A DNA stretch of 17,914 nucleotides. Origin: Bacteroidales bacterium UBA6346. GTDB taxonomy: Bacteria; Bacteroidota; Bacteroidia; Bacteroidales; UBA932. The position numbers and the translations under genes were made by a program. Below the pieces are notes generated by a model. That model was not told the DNA's origin. It saw nothing but the letters and a program-made list of their open reading frames with translations, and searched no databases. Below are positions 7,592-14,378 of this stretch, in pieces. The stretch is taken from assembly GCA_002438905.1 (NCBI GenBank), contig DJSA01000112.1, forward strand, positions 1 to 17,914, in the 5' to 3' direction. The stretch's first letter is position 1. The number at the start of each line of letters is the position of its first letter.

Positions 7592-10500
7592 TCAGAACAT
7601 ACTGATGCTGAAGACCGGGCCGATGTAGAACTTCGGCACGTCCGGAACCCCGAGAGCCTTCCCGATGGCAGCGAGACCATTCCAGTCAGGCGCACCATTA
7701 AAGTTGACGCTGACACCGAGGGTGCAGGGGATTGTGAGCCAGAGGATGCACTGGATGTCGAGCGTGAGGTCGAATCCGTAGGTCATCAGGCTGCCCGTGC
7801 CCTTGCCCAGGTCGAGGGCGGCGTTGCTGAAGAGGGTGCAGTCAAAGTGCGGGGTCAGCAGCAGACGGCGGACGTAGAGGCAGCTCCAGAGGAGGGATCG
7901 GTCGCCAACGTAGATGGGGATGGCATAGTCGGCCGTGAACTTGGCGAGGTTATCGGTGCGCTGGACGAGGGCGGAGCGAAGCGACGCCGCTGGGATGCCG
8001 CGCGGGAGGATGCCCGTGGCCGAGGTGCTGAAAGGTGCGCTTGTGTAGGTCTTGCCCTTCTCGCGAGTCGGCATCTGACCCTGCCACAGTCCCGTGAGCT
8101 TGAGCCCCTGCTCCGGAACGACTCCCGGGAAATATCCGTAGGCGTATCCGTAGGCGGCGGGAGAGTACCAGTGGGTCATGCCGAGCGGGTAGCTCAGCCC
8201 AGCCTGGATGCCGCCTCCCCAGCGCGGGAAAACTCCCGAATTGTTCACTGGGAGAATCCCGTAGAGGCTCGCCGAGGCCGTGAGGTTCTGTGCCGGCAAG
8301 TTCTTGAATGACTCCATCTTGCGCTCGAAATACCATTGCTGTGTGACTCCGTCTGGAATTATGACTTCTCCGCTGCCGGAGCCCCCTTCGGAGGAACTGA
8401 TGCCTATGCGTCTGAATATATACGCGTTCGCGTCCCTGAGGTCGTTGCTGATGTAATAGCTCACGCGGGGAGTGAATCCCCTACTCCAGCCTCCTGAGGA
8501 GAACTTGAACGGGATGTATGCGCTGATGCTTCCGGAGATGTTCGGAACCGACGGATGAGCTTCGGAGCGGGTTGTTATGGAATACATCCCCTTACCCATT
8601 TCATAGAGATTGACGCTCCCTTGCCGTGCCGCTCTGTCGTTGAAGTCGAGGCTCAGTTCAAAGACGGGATACAGTCCCGTGTATTTGAGGTTGAGGTGGG
8701 CGGAGTGCCTCCAGCGTGCCTTGTCGTAAGGGTCCTTGTGCGCCGAATAGCCGATGATGCCGGAGAATGTGCCGAGCTGGTTTTGGAGAACCGCCGTCGC
8801 TCCGAGGTTTACATAATCAAAGATGTTGTCGCCCAGGTCATTGGCGTTCATCAGCACAGGAATGTTCGCATAAAAAGGAGCCCATGAGTGCACGCGGAAC
8901 ATCTGTGGAACCTTATAGTATCTCCGTGGTTTGGACAGAGTCATAGTGTCAGCACGTGCGGCCTCTGTCTCAAGCAGTTCCGCATTCCCATAGAGTTTTT
9001 TTGCCCGTCTTCGTGCCTGCTCCGAGAGCTTTTCCGCTATAGGCCAGATGTAACGCTCATTCCAGTCCACCTCCTTGTCGAACAATTCGTTGGCAGGGGT
9101 TCGGAAAATCATTTTTCCCTTTATTGTTTGCGATGAGAAATAAAGCCACCGTCCGTCCGCATCGAACTGATAGTCAGAGGCTCCGTATCTCGTGGATGTA
9201 AGTTGTCGCAGAGTTCCCTCATCCGGATCGAGACTGTAGAGTTCGTTGACTCCGGTCCTGTCCGAAGTGAACAAAACCACATCCTTATCTTTCCCCCTCA
9301 TCTTGTCGGATGGATTCTGCCCACCCTGGAGATCCTTAATCTGTACGGGCTGCGGCGCAAGAGCCATAACCCAACGATATTCACCTTCAGGCACTTTGTA
9401 GTGAAATTCATACGGACTTCCCAATGCGCCGGCAAGGTTGTCGCAGTGTTCTTCGTTGACGTCGAGCCTATATATCCCGGATCCATGTTCCGATATCCCC
9501 GAAACATAAATATCCTCTCCAATCCACGCCGTCTCGACAATCTGCAGCGAATCCGGAGCATTGAACGACATTTCCCGTTTCCCGTTTCCCAAGTTTATGA
9601 ATGTCAGGCCAGAACCACCCTCGGGACGAATTTCGACCACCGCCGCGTGCGCATATTTCTCTGAAGGCGCGGGATTGTACAGCCATCCCTTATGCGTGAG
9701 GCTCTTCGGTAACCTTCCTCTTGTACTTATATTCCGGATCAGAGAAGCGGACTTCAGCGTCCAGCGTGCATCGGACACTGATTCGCTCCAATACAACTTG
9801 TCCGTCACGGGCGAGTGTATCAGAGCCCCGGCATAACTCCCGAAATGCGTGACGAATTTTTCCGAAAACATATTCTTTGAGGACGGTTCATTTTTCGGGG
9901 ATATGCCGCCCCTCGGGGATATGCCATCGTCCACCATTTCCTCAAAGCCATCAGCATTTGCCCCATTGTCTTCTAGAGAAATGCGTATCAATTGGTAATT
10001 GTCTGTATATCCGTGTTTTACAGCAAAAAGTCCATTCCCGACAGCCATTAGCCCCTCATAGTCCGCAGGCTTTCGTGGAGTCTTCGTTACCTGTTCCATT
10101 GGCATATACGGTTTCCGAAGCTCCGCATCCGCCCTCCAGACTGCCCTCACGCTGTCCCGCACGGCGGGGAACGATTTTACGAGGTCTTTCCCCGTCGTCC
10201 GTTTCGCAACCACCTCGCGCACGTCGATCCGTAGCGGATGGCGGGAGGCATAGTCAAGATATTCCGCTACATAGTCATCCTTGTCGTACATCCAGCGCAG
10301 CCCGCCGTAGGTCAGGTAGCCCAGCGCATACCAATCCGGCGTGTAGTTCCGCTGTGAGCCGAATCGCCACTGATCCCAGTCCCGCAGGTCTCCCTGGTCG
10401 AAGCAGACCATGTAATAGTTCAGAAAATCGGCCTTGCGCCCGCGCCCCGAGCGTGTCAGTTCTGTCTCCGCGCATACGGCATCGCCCTCCAGAAATGAAT

Positions 10501-11008
10501 TTTCGGTGTACAATCCTGCCGTAAGTCCGTTCCACATCTCTCCGAAGAACCACCCGAAAGGCCTCTGCGCATGACTCAGTCCGAACTGCATCTGGCTGAT
10601 GTGCCGGGACTCATGCACCGCAAGTTGTGTCGACCATGGAGTTGCCTCTCCGTTATAGATTTGAGGTATCGTGTAGGCGTCCATTCTCTTCGGTGCCCAA
10701 GCTACAGAACCGTTTGAAACAGAATTGTATGCGTGCAGCACAACAGGCATCTTTCCCCGGATGCATTCCCCCGGTAGATAGCCACTCGTCAGCCCCACAG
10801 GCTTTCTGAACCGCTCCATCTCCCGCGCATAGACCCGGGCCAGAGAGTCCAGCCCCTGAGGGTAGATGATTCGGTAGTTCTCGCTCTCGATGCTGTACCA
10901 TTTCCGGCATCCCAGATCGTCCCCCGCCGTGAAAAACTGCGCCCTTGCCCCGAACGGCAGAAGCAGCAGGAGCAGCGCGATGACGGTCATTCTTCTGATG
11001 TTTTCCAT
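7592..11008 (-). CDS. Large exported gluzincin-type metalloprotease with TolB-like propeller and C-terminal beta-barrel
   Basis: Protein of 1138 residues. The ATG at 11008 (MENIRRMTVIALLLLLL, then ARAQ) gives a signal peptide; a TTG at 11020 would add four residues but falls very near the expected transcription start. An N-terminal zinc-protease-like domain (about 25-300) has HESRH (His132, Glu133, His136), followed by EGDAVCAE with Glu174 as likely third ligand, as in peptidase-MA-type enzymes. The middle (about 310-700) contains PD40/TolB-like propeller blades, for example LFTSDRTGVNELYSLD and LYFSSQ. From about 740 onwards alternating aromatic strands (YTGLYPVFELSLDFND, RVSYYISNDL) end in SISMF, a terminal Phe typical of outer-membrane barrels. 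A role in cleaving or processing surface proteins is possible but not shown. The gene lies between GH97 and the esterase with its own promoter. The order of the three parts is visible; the function is unknown to me. Confidence 0.8.
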   Translation of the reverse strand: MENIRRMTVIALLLLLLPFGARAQFFTAGDDLGCRKWYSIESENYRIIYPQGLDSLARVYAREMERFRKPVGLTSGYLPGECIRGKMPVVLHAYNSVSNGSVAWAPKRMDAYTIPQIYNGEATPWSTQLAVHESRHISQMQFGLSHAQRPFGWFFGEMWNGLTAGLYTENSFLEGDAVCAETELTRSGRGRKADFLNYYMVCFDQGDLRDWDQWRFGSQRNYTPDWYALGYLTYGGLRWMYDKDDYVAEYLDYASRHPLRIDVREVVAKRTTGKDLVKSFPAVRDSVRAVWRADAELRKPYMPMEQVTKTPRKPADYEGLMAVGNGLFAVKHGYTDNYQLIRISLEDNGANADGFEEMVDDGISPRGGISPKNEPSSKNMFSEKFVTHFGSYAGALIHSPVTDKLYWSESVSDARWTLKSASLIRNISTRGRLPKSLTHKGWLYNPAPSEKYAHAAVVEIRPEGGSGLTFINLGNGKREMSFNAPDSLQIVETAWIGEDIYVSGISEHGSGIYRLDVNEEHCDNLAGALGSPYEFHYKVPEGEYRWVMALAPQPVQIKDLQGGQNPSDKMRGKDKDVVLFTSDRTGVNELYSLDPDEGTLRQLTSTRYGASDYQFDADGRWLYFSSQTIKGKMIFRTPANELFDKEVDWNERYIWPIAEKLSEQARRRAKKLYGNAELLETEAARADTMTLSKPRRYYKVPQMFRVHSWAPFYANIPVLMNANDLGDNIFDYVNLGATAVLQNQLGTFSGIIGYSAHKDPYDKARWRHSAHLNLKYTGLYPVFELSLDFNDRAARQGSVNLYEMGKGMYSITTRSEAHPSVPNISGSISAYIPFKFSSGGWSRGFTPRVSYYISNDLRDANAYIFRRIGISSSEGGSGSGEVIIPDGVTQQWYFERKMESFKNLPAQNLTASASLYGILPVNNSGVFPRWGGGIQAGLSYPLGMTHWYSPAAYGYAYGYFPGVVPEQGLKLTGLWQGQMPTREKGKTYTSAPFSTSATGILPRGIPAASLRSALVQRTDNLAKFTADYAIPIYVGDRSLLWSCLYVRRLLLTPHFDCTLFSNAALDLGKGTGSLMTYGFDLTLDIQCILWLTIPCTLGVSVNFNGAPDWNGLAAIGKALGVPDVPKFYIGPVFSISMF

Positions 11009-11036
11009 AGTTGTTGACAATACAAATCCAATCCGA

Positions 11037-11069
11037 CAAAGTTATCGTTTTCTTAGGGCAATTCCCAAA
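11037..11069 (-). promoter_or_regulatory. Bacteroidetes promoter for the metalloprotease gene
   Basis: On the minus strand TTTG (11066-11069) and TAACTTTG (11037-11044) are separated by 21 bp, matching the -33 and -7 elements of Bacteroidetes promoters. Transcription would start near 11030, about 22 nt before the ATG at 11008. This favours that start over the TTG at 11020. Confidence 0.65.
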
Positions 11070-11122
11070 ATCGGCGTGATTTACGAACAAAAAATTCAAA
11101 CAGCTTCTAAAGCAAAAGGAGA

Positions 11123-11146
11123 GTGAACAAAAAGTGTTTTGTTCGC
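11123..11146 (-). terminator. Hairpin downstream of GH97
   Basis: GAACAAAA (11125-11132) and TTTTGTTC (11137-11144) form a perfect 8-bp stem with a 4-nt loop, and two more pairs (one of them G-U) extend it. It begins 36 bp after the GH97 stop. On the minus strand the following sequence is only moderately U-rich, while on the plus strand six T residues follow, so a terminator is plausible but not canonical. GAACAAAAA recurs at 11085-11093. Confidence 0.45.
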
Positions 11147-11182
11147 CCCCCTTTTTTCTTGGATTGTCATCCGTTGTCTTGC

Positions 11183-13192
11183 TTATTTGCGGGAAATCTT
11201 CGCGACCCATCCGCCGCCCTGTGCGAGGTGTATGGTGAGCCTGCGGTCGGCGGGAACGGTAGCGGAGGTGTGCTTGTAGTCGCGGGCTGCCTTGTTCGCG
11301 TTGATGCCGTCATGGAAGATGTCGAGGATCCATTCGCCTTCGCCGAGGAAGCTCAGGTCGAGAGTGAGATCGCGTTCATCCCAGTTTGTGAGCGCTCCGA
11401 TGTACCAGTCTTTGCCGCTGCGGCGGGCGATGGTGATGTACTTGCCGATTTCGCCGTTCACTCCGAGGCTCTCGTCCCAGATTTCAGGGCATTCCGCGAT
11501 GAAATCCGTGCACTCGGGTTCCCTGATGTAGTTTGAAGGGGAGTCGCAGAGCATGTTAAGCGGAGAATCAAAGACCACATACTCGGCCAGCTGACGGCAG
11601 CGCGTGCCTTGGCTCATTCCTTCGTCATTGACCGGACGGTAGTTGCCCCAGCTTGCGTTGCGCATCGCGCCCTGAGTGTAGTCCATAGGCCCGGCTGCCA
11701 TGCGGATGAATGGAACCGTCACGTCGTAGGTCACCTGATCCACTTCCGGCTTGCTCCATTTCATCTGCTCCAGCCCGTGCACGCCCTCGTAGTTCACAAC
11801 ATTCGGCCACCTGCGGCTCAGCCCTGTCGGCTTGTAGGTGCCGTGGAAGTCTACGAGAAGGCCGTATTTTGCAGCCATCTCGGCCGCCCGCCTATGAAAA
11901 TCAACCATCAGCTGGTCGTCCCTATCCATGAAGTCAATCTTGAAACCCTTCACGCCCATTTCCGAATAAAGTTTGCAAACCTTCTCCATGTTGCGGTCAA
12001 ATGCCCAGTAGCCGGCCCAGAGTATGATTCCGACATTGCGCTCCTTTCCGTAATCCACAAGCTCCTGAAGATCAATCTCCGGAATCACCTGAAAGAGATC
12101 CGCCTTGAGGTTCACTGCCCAGCCCTCGTCGAGAATCACGTACTCGATGCCGTGGTCTGCGGCGAAGTCTATGTAGTATTTATAAGTATCATTGTTGATT
12201 CCAGCCTTGAAATCGACGTCGTAGAGATTCCAGTCGTTCCACCAGTCCCATGCGACCTTGCCCGGCTTCACCCAACTATAGTCCGCTCCGGCATCCTGCG
12301 CCGGAGAGAGTTTCCAGACCATGTCGTTCACCGCGAGCTGCGCGTCCGACGTGCTGACCATGATGACCCTCCACGGGAAAGTCTCGCCTCCGGAGGCCTT
12401 CGCGATGAAATTCTCGCGCTCCCTGATCATTCCCTGAAGCATATTGTGACCGCCCTGCTCTATGACTTTAGGATAAGGGGCGAACATTCCCCTGAGTGAG
12501 GTCGAACCCTCTGCTCCGATTATCTGCATCCCCGGGTAGTTCGTGACGTCGGCATCGGTGATGACCACTTTCACCCCGTTGTCCGCCGTCACTGCAAGCG
12601 GAAGGAATGCAAGCCTGTCCTTCCTCCACTGTGAAAGGTTCTGCACAGTGTAGGTGTTCTCAAATGAATTGAAGAACTGTCCCTCAATGGTCTTCGCTCC
12701 TGAGTTCACATAGGGAATGAAGGCCTGCCTGTCCTTGCCGAAATTGAACTCAGCCTGCTCGTTCAGAACCTCATAGTCCTTCTTCTTGTCAAGCCTGCTG
12801 ACGAAACGATATGCGACGCCGTCGTCATAAGCCCGGAACACGAGAGAGAACTCCTTGAAATTCAATGAAATCTGATTGTAATTGTCGCGAACCTCCGCCT
12901 TTTTGTATGCAACGGTAGGGAAGGTCTCGTCGAACGATGTCTTCACAACCTTGCGCACTTTGTCGTTCCTGCCGAAAACGATGCCGTCGGAAAGGCTCAT
13001 CGAAATTGCAGACGGGGCGATGAGAGTCTGTTCATCGCAGGACACCGAATACCTGATGTCTTCGCCGACCATGACCGTTGCAACGATGTGTCCGTCCGGT
13101 GAGGCTACCTGATAGTTCACGTCCTTCGCGAATGAAGAAACCGCCGCTCCCAAAATCGCCGCGGCAAGAAAAAGTATTCTTTTGAATGTCAT
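11183..13192 (-). CDS. GH97 glycoside hydrolase, likely retaining alpha-galactosidase-type
   Basis: Exported GH97 enzyme of 669 residues, the SusB/BtGH97 family that hydrolyses alpha-glucosides or alpha-galactosides. The ATG at 13192 gives a signal peptide (MTFKRILFLAAAILG, then SSFAKD). The N-terminal beta-sandwich (about 25-275) includes ASPDGHIVATV and LVFRAYDDGVAYRF. The TIM barrel (about 285-560) includes VAWDWWNDWN, YVILDEGW and FKIDFMDRDDQ. A C-terminal sandwich follows (about 570-669). Asp420 in KIDFM matches the place of the catalytic nucleophile of retaining GH97 alpha-galactosidases, and Glu469 in NYEGVHG matches their acid/base. Inverting SusB-type alpha-glucosidases lack that aspartate. 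Removal of alpha-galactosyl or another alpha-linked side group is therefore the best guess. No TAnnTTTG promoter is visible in the 112-bp gap upstream, which holds repeats described separately. Family is firm; mechanism class is inferred from motif recall. Confidence 0.93.
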   Translation of the reverse strand: MTFKRILFLAAAILGAAVSSFAKDVNYQVASPDGHIVATVMVGEDIRYSVSCDEQTLIAPSAISMSLSDGIVFGRNDKVRKVVKTSFDETFPTVAYKKAEVRDNYNQISLNFKEFSLVFRAYDDGVAYRFVSRLDKKKDYEVLNEQAEFNFGKDRQAFIPYVNSGAKTIEGQFFNSFENTYTVQNLSQWRKDRLAFLPLAVTADNGVKVVITDADVTNYPGMQIIGAEGSTSLRGMFAPYPKVIEQGGHNMLQGMIRERENFIAKASGGETFPWRVIMVSTSDAQLAVNDMVWKLSPAQDAGADYSWVKPGKVAWDWWNDWNLYDVDFKAGINNDTYKYYIDFAADHGIEYVILDEGWAVNLKADLFQVIPEIDLQELVDYGKERNVGIILWAGYWAFDRNMEKVCKLYSEMGVKGFKIDFMDRDDQLMVDFHRRAAEMAAKYGLLVDFHGTYKPTGLSRRWPNVVNYEGVHGLEQMKWSKPEVDQVTYDVTVPFIRMAAGPMDYTQGAMRNASWGNYRPVNDEGMSQGTRCRQLAEYVVFDSPLNMLCDSPSNYIREPECTDFIAECPEIWDESLGVNGEIGKYITIARRSGKDWYIGALTNWDERDLTLDLSFLGEGEWILDIFHDGINANKAARDYKHTSATVPADRRLTIHLAQGGGWVAKISRK

Positions 13193-13213
13193 AAAAATAT
13201 ATTTTAGTGTTTA

Positions 13214-13247
13214 TGTCTTTTTATCTTATGCCTTATGTGTCTTTTTA
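13214..13247 (-). repeat. Two direct 10-bp repeats upstream of GH97
   Basis: TAAAAAGACA (minus strand) occurs twice, at 13214-13223 and 13238-13247, with starts 24 bp apart, 22 to 55 nt upstream of the GH97 start codon. The spacing would suit an operator for a dimeric regulator, but in an AT-rich leader it may be chance. Confidence 0.4.
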
Positions 13248-13251
13248 GACG

Positions 13252-13274
13252 GAGTTTATATGCTTTATATACTC
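13252..13274. repeat. Imperfect palindrome between methyltransferase and GH97
   Basis: A 23-bp imperfect inverted repeat (GAGTTTATAT, then GCT, then TTATATACTC) pairs at 8 of 10 positions. It lies about 30 to 52 bp after the methyltransferase stop and 60 to 82 bp before the GH97 start, so it could be an operator for GH97 or a weak terminator for the methyltransferase. There is no flanking U-tract. Confidence 0.35.
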
Positions 13275-13304
13275 ACTGTCATTCCGACATTTTATTCTGA
13301 AATC

Positions 13305-14345
13305 TCACCTGAACAGTCTCACCACTACGCTCAACGGCAATTTCTTTCCATAATTGTCCGTCAGCACGAGCTCCCCGCTCTGAAGTTCCCTAAAACCGGT
13401 CTTGAGACAGAAATTCTGCCGCACGACCGTCTCGCCGAGCACAGCGCTGAAGCCGTTGGAGTAGAGATTCAGCACCATGAAACTGTCCGTGGGCGCGAGA
13501 ATGGCCGAGACGCACTTGAGCATATCGTTCAGACACTCGTCCAGCTTCCATTTCTCACCGTCCGGTCCATGCCCGTAGGCGGGAGGGTCGAGTATGATTC
13601 CCTGATAGACATTGCCTCTCTTGGCCTCGCGGCGGGCGAACTTGAGCGCGTCCTCGACCACCCAGCGGATGTTGTCCAGACCGCTGTTCTCCATGTTCCC
13701 CTTTGCCCATGTCACGACCTGCCGCACAGAATCGAGGTGCGTCACGTCAGCCCCCGCAGCCTTTGCCGCGAGCGAGGCGGCGCCCGTGTAGGCGAACAGG
13801 TTCAGCACCTTGGGCGTCGGCCGGCCCTCGGACTTTGCCTTCTTGACAAGGACTTTTGTGTGTGAATAGATGTATTCCCAGTTCGGCGCCTGCTCGGGGA
13901 AGACCCCCACGTGCTTGAACGACGTCAGACCCAGACGCAGCCGGAACGACGGGCCGCTCGGCAGGACATCGGTTGCCGTCCGGGCGTCGTCCTCGATGGA
14001 ATCGCCTGCTTCAGCCCTCATGCCAGTCTCGGTGATTTCAGTCGCCATGCCGGCGCAGTTCTCCGCCCCGTAGCCGCCGTAGCCGATGAACCACTGGTCG
14101 TCCATCCGCTTGAGCCGTTTCCATGTGCCGCTGTCCTCCTTTCCGGCCTTTCCGAACCCGGCTCCGGGAGCGAACCTCGTGTGCATCAGACGGTTCCATT
14201 CCTCGTCCGAAAGCGACTTGTCCCATATTGCCTTCGGCTCGGGACGCGCCATCACGATTTTCCCGAACCTTTCGAGTTTCTCAAAGTTTCCGCAGTCGAT
14301 GAGCTGGTAATCCTTCCACAGCGGACTTGGGCATTCTATTGTCAT
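13305..14345 (-). CDS. Class I SAM-dependent methyltransferase, RlmI-like (COG1092)
   Basis: Cytoplasmic methyltransferase of 346 residues that would transfer a methyl group from S-adenosylmethionine, probably to a base of ribosomal RNA by family analogy. There is no signal peptide, unlike every complete neighbour. The N-terminal part (about 1-150) has no recognisable motif and is not an obvious PUA domain. The Rossmann domain contains the SAM-binding segment VLNLFAYTGAAS (about 181-192), an acidic residue after the next strand (THLDS) and LDPPAYGHG (Asp253-Pro-Pro-Ala-Tyr257), the usual RlmI-type motif. The ATG at 14345 is preferred over an in-frame TTG at 14360, because a -7 element at 14368-14375 would place the TTG almost at the transcription start. 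It sits between GH31 and GH97 but shows no link to sugar metabolism. Fold is firm; the exact target is unknown. Confidence 0.87.
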   Translation of the reverse strand: MTIECPSPLWKDYQLIDCGNFEKLERFGKIVMARPEPKAIWDKSLSDEEWNRLMHTRFAPGAGFGKAGKEDSGTWKRLKRMDDQWFIGYGGYGAENCAGMATEITETGMRAEAGDSIEDDARTATDVLPSGPSFRLRLGLTSFKHVGVFPEQAPNWEYIYSHTKVLVKKAKSEGRPTPKVLNLFAYTGAASLAAKAAGADVTHLDSVRQVVTWAKGNMENSGLDNIRWVVEDALKFARREAKRGNVYQGIILDPPAYGHGPDGEKWKLDECLNDMLKCVSAILAPTDSFMVLNLYSNGFSAVLGETVVRQNFCLKTGFRELQSGELVLTDNYGKKLPLSVVVRLFR

Positions 14346-14367
14346 GTCTTTGTGTTTCAATGAAGCG

Positions 14368-14375
14368 CAAAGTTA
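14368..14375 (-). promoter_or_regulatory. Bacteroidetes -7 element for the methyltransferase gene
   Basis: TAACTTTG on the minus strand matches TAnnTTTG exactly and is identical to the element before the metalloprotease gene. It begins 3 bp after the GH31 stop codon and 22 bp before the ATG at 14345. No TTTG -33 box is visible at the normal spacing; any upstream part of the promoter lies inside the GH31 coding sequence. Confidence 0.5.
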
Positions 14376-14378
14376 GCA

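Noticed and set aside
7460..8311. Open frame of 283 codons on the plus strand
   Set aside because: It overlaps the metalloprotease barrel in antisense and is rich in charged low-complexity residues; it is a shadow frame.
11009..11020. TTG start at 11020 for the metalloprotease
   Set aside because: It adds only four residues ahead of a good signal peptide and lies within about 10 nt of the predicted transcription start; the ATG at 11008 is a better choice.
11609..12499. Open frame of 296 codons on the plus strand
   Set aside because: It is antisense to GH97, whose catalytic motifs are complete; the His/Val/Arg-rich product resembles no known family.
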